A stretch of DNA of 54,719 nt from positions 1-54,719 of the forward strand of contig NZ_JAUHLI010000020.1 of assembly GCF_036325985.1 (NCBI RefSeq), given 5' to 3'. This document shows, in pieces, positions 27,151-34,589 of this stretch. The position numbers and the translations under genes are program-made. Each line of letters opens with the position of its first letter. Within the stretch, counting starts at the first letter, position 1. Source of the stretch: Alkalimonas cellulosilytica (GTDB lineage: Bacteria > Pseudomonadota > Gammaproteobacteria > Enterobacterales > Alteromonadaceae). The notes beneath the pieces were generated by a model. That model did not search any database and was not told the DNA's origin. It was given only the letters and a program-made list of their open reading frames with translations.

Positions 27151-28233
27151 ATGGCACAGAGCCTTAGCAACTACCCATCGGTAAGCGCGCTGCTTCATCA
27201 AGCGCAGCAAGCCATTGTGGATGTTGCTGCGCCACTTGGGATAGACGCCATTGCATTGCTGGCTCAGCTGCCTGAACATTCGATACGGCTTACTGGCCGT
27301 CAGGTCCCTGTGCTGCATAAACGCTCCCGGGGTACCTGCTCGGTGCTGTATTACATCAATCAGACCCCTTCCGGACAAGCCTGGCCTTTTTTGCGATTTC
27401 ATACCTTTAAGGATGGCGGCATAACGGCGGATTTTAACGGTTTACGTTGGCTGCGTAGCCAGCCTGGAGTTTGTTTAACAAAACCAACGGCCATAGTTGC
27501 CAACAAGGCAGTACACCACAGGCTTTCAAACCTTGCAGAGCGGGAGGACAAATCCAGAGCCCTTTATTTCAAACGGCTGCAGCAAGCCTATGAACATGCT
27601 GGCCCTGTTGATGCCAAGCACCCTTACCTGCAAAAACGTTTGGCTGGCTTGGCAACAGCGTCCTTAGTGGATCGCTGTGCTATGCGGCAAGTAGATACCC
27701 GACTGATGGTTGCGATTGAGCAGCTGGATGGCCGGGTCATTGGTTTTCAATTGATTTATCCGCAAAAAAGCACGGACAACAAGCGCAATCATGTGGCTTT
27801 TTCAGGTGCAATGCGTGGCAGTTTTGTCAGGGTTGCGGCTGTTCGTGGGCTGAAGTACTTTCCAATTCTGTTTTGCGAAGGCGTTTTCACTGCGTTAAGC
27901 CTGGCTTTGGTTTGGCCTGGAGAGATCCGTGCAGTGCTTGGCTGTCATAATTATCAACCATGCCGTAAGCATTTACGCGAGCGGGTCTATTTTGCCCACG
28001 ATCACGACACCCACAAACCAGCGGTTGGCAATGTTGGCTTGAGCAAAGCGATGCAGGCCGCTCTGCCGGGCGATTACTTTATCACCCCACAGTTTTTCCC
28101 CATGCACCAGCCGTTAAAGCCAACCGATTTCAACGACATGCTGCTACTTTATGGCATCCGCGCCCTGCAACAGGTCTTTGAGCAGCCTTGGTGTTATGAG
28201 GATTCCGCTCAGAAATTGCACCACAAGGTGTAG
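27151..28233 (+). CDS. Toprim-domain protein, phage/plasmid primase-like
   Basis: This 360-residue protein has a Toprim fold in its C-terminal half: PILFCEGVFTALSLAL (catalytic Glu) and YFAHDHDTH (DxD metal pair). Upstream it has RFHTFKDGGITADF and HPYLQKRL, as in plasmid and phage primase-like proteins, but no zinc finger or helicase domain. AAGGAG precedes the ATG. A role with DNA ends or primers is family-based; its operator ties it to the CRISPR regulon. Confidence 0.7.
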   Translation: MAQSLSNYPSVSALLHQAQQAIVDVAAPLGIDAIALLAQLPEHSIRLTGRQVPVLHKRSRGTCSVLYYINQTPSGQAWPFLRFHTFKDGGITADFNGLRWLRSQPGVCLTKPTAIVANKAVHHRLSNLAEREDKSRALYFKRLQQAYEHAGPVDAKHPYLQKRLAGLATASLVDRCAMRQVDTRLMVAIEQLDGRVIGFQLIYPQKSTDNKRNHVAFSGAMRGSFVRVAAVRGLKYFPILFCEGVFTALSLALVWPGEIRAVLGCHNYQPCRKHLRERVYFAHDHDTHKPAVGNVGLSKAMQAALPGDYFITPQFFPMHQPLKPTDFNDMLLLYGIRALQQVFEQPWCYEDSAQKLHHKV

Positions 28234-28343
28234 ACAGGTGTCTACAGTGCATAGCTTGCTGCGCGTAAAGTACTGGCATAAGCACACTTATCAGTATTTC
28301 CAGACAGCACTTCTTGGTTAAACAGCACCCCACGGATAAAAAA

Positions 28344-28460
28344 CTAGGGCTTAGAGGCGAGAAGTTTCTTCCTGGCAACTTTATAGGATGCCCAAAGCGA
28401 AATGGCCACGGCAACAAAACCAACAATAAGCGCCAAAATTGAATAAGTTTCTACAGTCAT
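28344..28460 (-). CDS. Tiny single-span membrane protein (38 residues)
   Basis: The ATG at 28460 has a strong GGAGGA site. The sequence starts MTVETYSILALIVGFVAVAI and ends in a strongly basic tail (KVARKKLLASKP), so the tail should face the cytoplasm. It is too short for usual gene callers. Same design as the peptides at 14095, 14321, 38139 and 38685. Confidence 0.55.
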   Translation of the reverse strand: MTVETYSILALIVGFVAVAISLWASYKVARKKLLASKP

Positions 28461-28490
28461 CCGTTATACCAGTCCTCCTAAATACATGAT

Positions 28491-28523
28491 CAAAAAATCT
28501 GACTGGCCACGAAAAAAGCCAGT
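28491..28523 (-). terminator. Terminator of array 3 transcript
   Basis: On the bottom strand ACTGGC...GCCAGT (28523-28502) is followed by CAGATTTTTT. It lies just past the leader-distal end of array 3, in the right direction to end the pre-crRNA, but also upstream of the tiny gene at 28344-28460. Confidence 0.6.
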
Positions 28524-28527
28524 TGAC

Positions 28528-28574
28528 GCCGTTCAACGCTTGCTCCTGCAGCGTTGTCGGGGCAACTCTTGGAC
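28528..28574. mobile_element. Right-end remnant of structured insert plus half CRISPR repeat
   Basis: CAACGCT/AGCGTTG with loop TGCTCCTGC is followed by TCGGGGCAACTCTTGGAC, a decayed right half of the array 3 repeat. The same hairpin loop with a different stem ends the long insert at 14635, so this is the right end of another copy whose left part is lost. Confidence 0.5.
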
Positions 28575-28621
28575 GCTGAACTAGAAATAATGCTGTACGC
28601 TCTTGGTGTCTTAATCCCCTC

Positions 28622-28696
28622 AGCGTGACTGCACGGAGCAGTCACCAACAGCCGTAGGCTGGGCCCTTGGGCCGAACACCACGGATGGTGTGAGTC
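28622..28696. mobile_element. 75-nt structured insert in a CRISPR repeat (array 3)
   Basis: It lies between GTCTTAATCCCCTC and ATAGTCGGGGCAACTGTTGG, at the same loop position as in array 2 and again with one base replaced. Its stems GTGACTGC/GCAGTCAC, GGCCC/GGGCC and ACACC/GGTGT differ from the array 2 copy by paired changes, which keep the base pairing. Confidence 0.6.
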
Positions 28697-29000
28697 ATAG
28701 TCGGGGCAACTGTTGGACGTTCATATCTATCGGGTTGAGCAGGCAAAGAAGTCTTAATCCCCTCAAAAGTCGGGGCAACTGTTGGACGTTCATTCGCCAC
28801 ATCCTACATCAAAACCGAGACGTCTTAATCCCCTCAAAAGTCGGGGCAACTGTTGGACTCAACCGTAGATGAGGGTAACAGAAACATAATCGTCTTAATC
28901 CCCTCAAAAGTCGGGGCAACTGTTGGACTAAGTCTCATAAGCGGTGGGTTGAGGGTGAGGTCTTAATCCCCTCAAAAGTCGGGGCAACTGTTGGACACTA

Positions 29001-30154
29001 AATAACTGTTCCAAACAGTAGATCACTAAACGAAGGGAACTCAATGCGGTTTGCGCGATCAGATCGGTCGCCAAACAAATAAGCCACACAAACGCATTGA
29101 GTATGAACAAAATAGCATTTTTGCACGGCGCTGAAACCCGCCGATTGAAGAAAATTATTCATAAGACTCGAGATAAAGACCTTTGTCGCAGAGCAACAGC
29201 GGTGTTGCTGGTTCTAAAAGGTAAAGCGAAATCTGAAGTAGCGAGACTACTTCAAGCAGGACGCTCATCGGTTATTCGCTGGGTTAAGTGGTATGAGTCG
29301 GCAGGTATTGATGGCTTAATAAGCAAACGAACAGGCCGCCCGCCAGTTCAGCCAAAGGGACTGCTTATTGATGTACTGAAGTTGTTGATTGCACGCAAAC
29401 CCAGAGATCTTGGTTATCAGCGTTCGCGGTGGAGTACAGAGCTGCTAAGTCTGGTAATAAAACGAGCTCTTGGTTTGGTGGTTCACAGCTCAACAATACG
29501 CCGCTTACTGCCTAAATCCGGTATTGTCTGGCGCAGGGCTGCACCAACTTTGCGGATTAAAGATCCTGCAAAAGCAGAGAAAATGGCAGCTATTTATGAA
29601 GCTTTGGCCAATTGCAGCGCAGATCATCCGGTATTTTATGAAGATGAAGTGGATATCCACCTGAACCCGAAAATCGGGGCGGACTGGGGTTACAAAGGAA
29701 AGCAGCGCTTAGTGGTAACGCCAGGCCAAAACAAGAAGCACTATCTGGCGGGAGCCTTGCACAGCAAGACAGGCCAGATTAGCTATGTTGGTTCAACGAG
29801 TAAAAGCTCAGAGCTGTTTATCAGCTTGATGGAAAAGTTAAAGCGACAATACCGGCGAGCAAAAACCATTACATTGGTGGTGGATAACTACATCATCCAT
29901 AAGAGTAAAAAAACGGCGGCATGGCTGCGCAAGAATCCGAAGTTCGTACTGTTGTTCCAGCCGGTATACAGCCCCTGGGTCAACAAAATTGAAAAGCTGT
30001 GGCATGCCTTACATGAGACCATTACGCGGAATCACTGTTGCAAAACGATGGATTCACTGTTGGAGCAGGTAGAACATTTTATGGACAATGCTGCACCATT
30101 CCCTGGTGGTGGGCATGGCTTGCAGCGGGTGTATCAGAGTTAGGATCAGTTATT
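29001..30154 (+). mobile_element. IS630-family insertion sequence (1154 bp)
   Basis: It is flanked by TA on both sides (28999-29000 and 30155-30156), the Tc1/mariner-IS630 target duplication. The ends are imperfect inverted repeats (AATAACTGTTCC and GGATCAGTTATT). It lies inside a CRISPR spacer; joining the flanks restores a 34-nt spacer. The transposase is intact, so the insertion is probably recent. Confidence 0.92.
29103..30143 (+). CDS. IS630-family DDE transposase
   Basis: The 346-residue protein is full length. It has an N-terminal helix-turn-helix (KSEVARLLQAGRSSVIRWVK), a linker, and a DDE core: PVFYEDEVDIHLNPKIG (first Asp), LVVDNYIIHKS (second Asp) and SPWVNKIEKLWHALH (final Glu). 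I use the ATG at 29103; a TTG at 29097 is in frame. No frameshift is seen. Confidence 0.93.
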   Translation: MNKIAFLHGAETRRLKKIIHKTRDKDLCRRATAVLLVLKGKAKSEVARLLQAGRSSVIRWVKWYESAGIDGLISKRTGRPPVQPKGLLIDVLKLLIARKPRDLGYQRSRWSTELLSLVIKRALGLVVHSSTIRRLLPKSGIVWRRAAPTLRIKDPAKAEKMAAIYEALANCSADHPVFYEDEVDIHLNPKIGADWGYKGKQRLVVTPGQNKKHYLAGALHSKTGQISYVGSTSKSSELFISLMEKLKRQYRRAKTITLVVDNYIIHKSKKTAAWLRKNPKFVLLFQPVYSPWVNKIEKLWHALHETITRNHCCKTMDSLLEQVEHFMDNAAPFPGGGHGLQRVYQS

Positions 30155-30223
30155 TAGCACTGGCATTACGCTGTCAGTAGTAAAAGGTCTTAATCCCCTC
30201 AAAAGTCGGGGCAACTGTTGGAC

Positions 30224-31268
30224 CCAGCTGGACAAACATCAAAACAGCCACTTGGTTGTCTTAATCCCCTCAAAAGTCGGGGCAACTGTTGGACAGTTCA
30301 ACGGTGAGTGCTGTCGAGGGTTTAACGTCTTAATCCCCTCAAAAGTCGGGGCAACTGTTGGACGCTCAAGACATCGAAGCCACCACAGAACGTTTGTCTT
30401 AATCCCCTCAAAAGTCGGGGCAACTGTTGGACATAATCAGTGACGGCTGTAATGGTGTCGGTAGGTCTTAATCCCCTCAAAAGTCGGGGCAACTGTTGGA
30501 CTTCAAAACGACTCCGATGTATTGGACAAAGTAAGGTCTTAATCCCCTCAAAAGTCGGGGCAACTGTTGGACTACCAAACCCGCATCTACCATTTGGTGC
30601 TGGATGTCTTAATCCCCTCAAAAGTCGGGGCAACTGTTGGACTGACATTATCGAACAGCGTCAAGCTCTTCGTAGTCTTAATCCCCTCAAAAGTCGGGGC
30701 AACTGTTGGACCCAGCTGGACAAACATCAAAACAGCCACTTGGTTGTCTTAATCCCCTCAAAAGTCGGGGCAACTGTTGGACAGTTCAACGGTGAGTGCT
30801 GTCGAGGGTTTAACGTCTTAATCCCCTCAAAAGTCGGGGCAACTGTTGGACGCTCAAGACATCGAAGCCACCACAGAACGTTTGTCTTAATCCCCTCAAA
30901 AGTCGGGGCAACTGTTGGACATAATCAGTGACGGCTGTAATGGTGTCGGTAGGTCTTAATCCCCTCAAAAGTCGGGGCAACTGTTGGACTTCAAAACGAC
31001 TCCGATGTATTGGACAAAGTAAGGTCTTAATCCCCTCAAAAGTCGGGGCAACTGTTGGACTACCAAACCCGCATCTACCATTTGGTGCTGGATGTCTTAA
31101 TCCCCTCAAAAGTCGGGGCAACTGTTGGACGTGGTTAATCTTGATACGGTTGTAGTTGTAAAGTCTTAATCCCCTCAAAAGTCGGGGCAACTGTTGGACT
31201 GACATTATCGAACAGCGTCAAGCTCTTCGTAGTCTTAATCCCCTCAAAAGTCGGGGCAACTGTTGGAC
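30224..31268. repeat. Tandem duplication of a CRISPR spacer block
   Basis: Spacers 1-7 at 30224-30674 recur in the same order at 30712-31231. The second block has one extra spacer (31131-31162) between spacers 6 and 7, so it is 69 bp longer (one repeat plus spacer). This is unequal recombination between repeats followed by loss of one unit. Confidence 0.9.
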
Positions 31269-31756
31269 GGATAGTATATCCACCCTTGACGATCTTAATA
31301 GTCTTAATCCCCTCAAAAGTCGGGGCAACTGTTGGACAAAGAGGCATCGATTCGATGTGAAGTGGAAATGTCTTAATCCCCTCAAAAGTCGGGGCAACTG
31401 TTGGACATAAAGCACATAAATGGCGTCCGTAACCGTGAGTCTTAATCCCCTCAAAAGTCGGGGCAACTGTTGGACTTATCAAGACGCCATTGCGGAACGG
31501 CTCCCGCGTCTTAATCCCCTCAAAAGTCGGGGCAACTGTTGGACGCTGCTTTCTTCGCTGTCGAGCATACGCTCGAGTCTTAATCCCCTCAAAAGTCGGG
31601 GCAACTGTTGGACGTTTACGACGACGACCTGGCTGAGTATGAAGCCGTCTTAATCCCCTCAAAAGTCGGGGCAACTGTTGGACCAAGAAGAGTGGCACAA
31701 CGGAGCTGGTTACTTTGTCTTAATCCCCTCAAAAGTCGGGGCAACTGTTGGACGTT

Positions 31757-31784
31757 TAGAGGGAGGGCCGCGGCCCTCCCTCTA
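31757..31784. repeat. Perfectly palindromic spacer
   Basis: The spacer at 31754-31786 contains a 28-nt perfect palindrome, TAGAGGGAGGGCCG followed by its reverse complement. Its crRNA would match both strands of the source. Confidence 0.95.
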
Positions 31785-32454
31785 TGGTCTTAATCCCCTC
31801 AAAAGTCGGGGCAACTGTTGGACGCTGCTGTAAACGCAGCTAAGCGTAAGCAGCTCGTCTTAATCCCCTCAAAAGTCGGGGCAACTGTTGGACTCTATGC
31901 TATCGAGAATACAGTAGACTTGTATAGTCTTAATCCCCTCAAAAGTCGGGGCAACTGTTGGACGCTGAACAGGCAGCCCTCAATGCCAGCAAACGGTCTT
32001 AATCCCCTCAAAAGTCGGGGCAACTGTTGGACGCGTAAGCCAGTTCAACAAGGAACTCGTTGGTCTGTCTTAATCCCCTCAAAAGTCGGGGCAACTGTTG
32101 GACCACGCTGGCCGTTGAAAAATTCATCCAGCAAGGGTCTTAATCCCCTCAAAAGTCGGGGCAACTGTTGGACGTTATGAATAAGTTAGTAATAGGAATC
32201 GCTGCTGGGTCTTAATCCCCTCAAAAGTCGGGGCAACTGTTGGACAGCAAGGCTAGCGCGCAATGGTCGTGGTAGTAGGTCTTAATCCCCTCAAAAGTCG
32301 GGGCAACTGTTGGACCCAGCATGTTCGGCCCCGAGGTCTTTGAAAAGTCTTAATCCCCTCAAAAGTCGGGGCAACTGTTGGACCAATGATCCAAGCGCAT
32401 AGTACCACGAACTTTTTGTCTTAATCCCCTCAAAAGTCGGGGCAACTGTTGGAC

Positions 32455-32560
32455 TCTAAGCTATTTTTTTCTTTATAAAAAACAACCAGTTCCAACAGGA
32501 AAAAAATTGATTGATTTTTGACCAGTTAACTGGCTTTTTCCTGCATATTGTCAAAGAGCA
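32455..32560 (-). promoter_or_regulatory. CRISPR leader of array 3
   Basis: TCTAAGCTATTTTTTTCTTT and the following 50 bases match the flank of array 1. It lies between the newest repeat and the cas2 stop. Confidence 0.8.
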
Positions 32561-32589
32561 AAACTACTATACCATGCCTACCCAGTGGT

Positions 32590-32907
32590 TCAACTACCAG
32601 GAAGTGTTTTGTGTGTAAAAGGTGGGTAGCCGCCAAAAAAGACATCATCCGCCCAGGGCAGTTGCCCGGTAAATTCAATGCCAACCCCTGGTGGAAGGCG
32701 GTACACCCGTACATCGTCCTCGCTGATTTTTATCCGCTTACGAATGTCTTGACGAAGCTGTTGCCATTGATCTTTTTTGCCATGAAACATTAAAACCGAC
32801 TCCTGCAAAGCCAGGCAATGCCGCTGCAGAAATTTGTAAAGGCGCTGCAGCCGCTTTTTATCGCGGATATCGTATGCTATCAGGTACCAATGCTCTGGTT
32901 TATTCAT
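32590..32907 (-). CDS. cas2: Cas2 (module B, distal copy)
   Basis: This 105-residue protein starts at the ATG at 32907, in an ATGA overlap with the cas1 stop. HWYLIAYDIRDKKRLQRLYK has the Cas2 Asp, followed by ALQESVLMFHG. The C-terminus is about 20 longer than other Cas2 copies here. It is the closest gene to array 3. Confidence 0.88.
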   Translation of the reverse strand: MNKPEHWYLIAYDIRDKKRLQRLYKFLQRHCLALQESVLMFHGKKDQWQQLRQDIRKRIKISEDDVRVYRLPPGVGIEFTGQLPWADDVFFGGYPPFTHKTLPGS

Positions 32908-33839
32908 GCCACTACTTCTAAACCCGTGGTTGGGTGCTGCCGCATCACTTTGCCAAGCCAGCGGGCATGTGCGCCAAGGGATCGTCGCCACTGCGGTAGC
33001 TTTTGTTCAAACAAGTCATAAAATACCAAGCGCCCTTCTTTGCCCAACAAGCAGCCCGCGTCTTTGTTCGTTCGAAAATGGCGAAGCGTCAAAGCATCCT
33101 GCTGCAATAGGTTCACTATCCAGCCTTCCACTTGCGGGCGAAGTGGTTCCATAAGATCACAGGCCAGAGATTGGCGACTGTAAGCCAGCCGGTGGTAAAA
33201 CCCGAGATCCGGATCAAGGCCAAAGCGTTTCGCCTGCCGGATAGCTTCATGGTGCACCAGGGTGTAAGCAAAAGATAACAAGGCATTGACCGGATCGGGT
33301 GGCGGCCGGCGTAAACGCTGTTCAAATCCCCATTTGGGATCAAGCTGCTGACGCCAGTAGCGAAACATACCACGCTGCACACTGCCCTCCAGCCCCCGGA
33401 GCTGCTCTTCATTGCCACAAAGGGGTAGCCGCTCCAGCGCCATTTCAAATTGTCCGCGAAACGAGCCTGTCTGCTCCGGCACGGCCCGCAAAGATTGCAT
33501 GAATTTATGGCGGCAGAGCGCCTGCGCCAACACCAAACGGCTGCCAGGGTCAAGTTGCCAATGGTATTGCTGGCAACGGCGAAATGCGGCCTGATGCGTT
33601 TCAGCATACAAGGCAAAACTATGCTTCACGTAACGGCTATTGAGCACGATGAAATCGATGCCACGTTGGTGCAACTGCCCAAGCAATTGCGTGGTAAGCT
33701 GAACATTATGCAAACAGACTACTTTGCTAATCCGCCGAAGCGGCAAGGTGCGCACGGGAGCATCAGGTGAGCGGATCACCAAGCAGTCGGTGCTGTATTC
33801 CAAGCTGATGTCGTATTTTTCAATCACCACCGTGCTCAT
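32904..33839 (-). CDS. cas1: Cas1 (module B)
   Basis: This 311-residue Cas1 has normal length. The metal triad is E151 (LRGLEGSVQRGMFRYW), H216 (LGFYHRLAYSRQ) and E231 (DLMEPLRPQVEGW). It differs strongly from the cas1 at 16262, so the two modules were probably acquired separately rather than duplicated in place. It lies between two cas2 genes. Confidence 0.96.
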   Translation of the reverse strand: MSTVVIEKYDISLEYSTDCLVIRSPDAPVRTLPLRRISKVVCLHNVQLTTQLLGQLHQRGIDFIVLNSRYVKHSFALYAETHQAAFRRCQQYHWQLDPGSRLVLAQALCRHKFMQSLRAVPEQTGSFRGQFEMALERLPLCGNEEQLRGLEGSVQRGMFRYWRQQLDPKWGFEQRLRRPPPDPVNALLSFAYTLVHHEAIRQAKRFGLDPDLGFYHRLAYSRQSLACDLMEPLRPQVEGWIVNLLQQDALTLRHFRTNKDAGCLLGKEGRLVFYDLFEQKLPQWRRSLGAHARWLGKVMRQHPTTGLEVVA

Positions 33840-33849
33840 ACGCGCTCTC

Positions 33850-34131
33850 TTACTCGATGACCAGCAACCCTGCGGTTAAAGGCTCAAGGCCAGTCCCAAG
33901 TTGCCAACTTTGGGTCGCTTCTGGCAGGGCAATGCAAAACAATGCATCCTGCTCGTCTAAATGTTCGGTCAGACTTTGTTGGATAGCATCGGCTTCATCA
34001 GCGGTTAAACGACAGTCAAACACCGAGTCCTGGTACAGATCGGCACAAGGTCGCAAGATACGAAGTGCCCGCCGTCTTCGGCGGTTGCATCCGATATCGT
34101 ACCCCATCACATACTGCCGAAGCCTTGCCAT
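33850..34131 (-). CDS. cas2: Cas2 (module B, proximal copy)
   Basis: This 93-residue protein has RQYVMGYDIGCNRRRRRALR and LYQDSVFDCRL, the Cas2 fold with Asp kept. It starts 2 nt after the csx16 stop and is followed by cas1. With the copy at 32590 it again gives two different Cas2 proteins per Cas1. Confidence 0.88.
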   Translation of the reverse strand: MARLRQYVMGYDIGCNRRRRRALRILRPCADLYQDSVFDCRLTADEADAIQQSLTEHLDEQDALFCIALPEATQSWQLGTGLEPLTAGLLVIE

Positions 34132-34133
34132 GA

Positions 34134-34424
34134 CTACAAAGCCTCAACATTGTAGGCTTGCAGGCTGGCACCTAGTGCCGTCATCTGCTCTGCACTAAGC
34201 TCCTGACCTCGCAAACTGGAAGGCAGCTCAACACTCAGGTGCAAATAACGCACGCCTTTTTGCGACAGTGCAAAGACCATTGGAATGGGTAAAGTACCCA
34301 CCACGGTATCGCCTGCAGCAACATCGTCCAGGTGCAGATGGGCTTCAAAGCGATCAATCGTGATCCCTTGCTGGTTGACCCATTGAATGGCACCCGGGTG
34401 ACGGCTGATAAAAAAAGTAGTCAT
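34134..34424 (-). CDS. csx16: Csx16 (VVA1548 family), ring nuclease
   Basis: This 96-residue protein matches TIGR02620: MTTFFISRHPGAIQWVNQQG, then GDTVVGTLPIPM and SLRGQELSAEQMTALGASL. Csx16 proteins degrade cyclic tetra-adenylate and thus switch off CARF effectors. ACAGGAG lies before the ATG. It leads the adaptation operon rather than the effector operon, and has an operator 66 nt upstream. Confidence 0.88.
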   Translation of the reverse strand: MTTFFISRHPGAIQWVNQQGITIDRFEAHLHLDDVAAGDTVVGTLPIPMVFALSQKGVRYLHLSVELPSSLRGQELSAEQMTALGASLQAYNVEAL

Positions 34425-34490
34425 AAAGCTCCTGTGTCAACATCATGGTCGGAGGCGCTATTATGGCTGCTGAGTTGATTAACGGGTGGT

Positions 34491-34504
34491 AGACAAACTT
34501 GTCG
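34491..34504. promoter_or_regulatory. Palindromic operator, copy 8
   Basis: AGACAAACTTGTCG lies 66 nt before the csx16 ATG, with TAATAG about 27 nt downstream on the bottom strand. Confidence 0.65.
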
Positions 34505-34511
34505 GTGACGG

Positions 34512-34525
34512 CAACAAGTTTGTGT
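34512..34525. promoter_or_regulatory. Palindromic operator, copy 9
   Basis: CAACAAGTTTGTGT lies 64 nt before the TTG at 34590. Copies 8 and 9 are 21 bp apart, two helical turns, in a divergent promoter. Confidence 0.6.
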
Positions 34526-34589
34526 TGGTTTGCCTCCTAAAACCTCCGTGATATGGTGGGCTCATTATTTTTTTGAAGTGGTGATTGCC

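Larger units (their letters stand above)
28608..32454 (-). CRISPR. CRISPR array 3 (37 intact repeats, 1 interrupted; split by IS630)
   Basis: The 37-bp repeats (start GTCTTAATCCCCTCAAAAGT, end GGCAACTGTTGGAC) differ from array 1 at only a few positions. There are four intact repeats and one interrupted repeat left of the IS (28608-28996) and 33 to its right (30187-32454). Spacers are 31-35 nt. Bottom-strand transcription from the leader at 32455 gives handle AUUAAGAC. Six spacers are duplicated in a tandem block. cas2, cas1, cas2 and csx16 follow the leader. Confidence 0.97.

Noticed and set aside
16..32454. Self-targeting spacers
   Set aside because: I saw no long match to the window outside the arrays; a full genome search is needed.
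16262..33839. Reverse transcriptase fused to Cas1, as in some type III systems
   Set aside because: Neither Cas1 has an RT YxDD motif or the required length.
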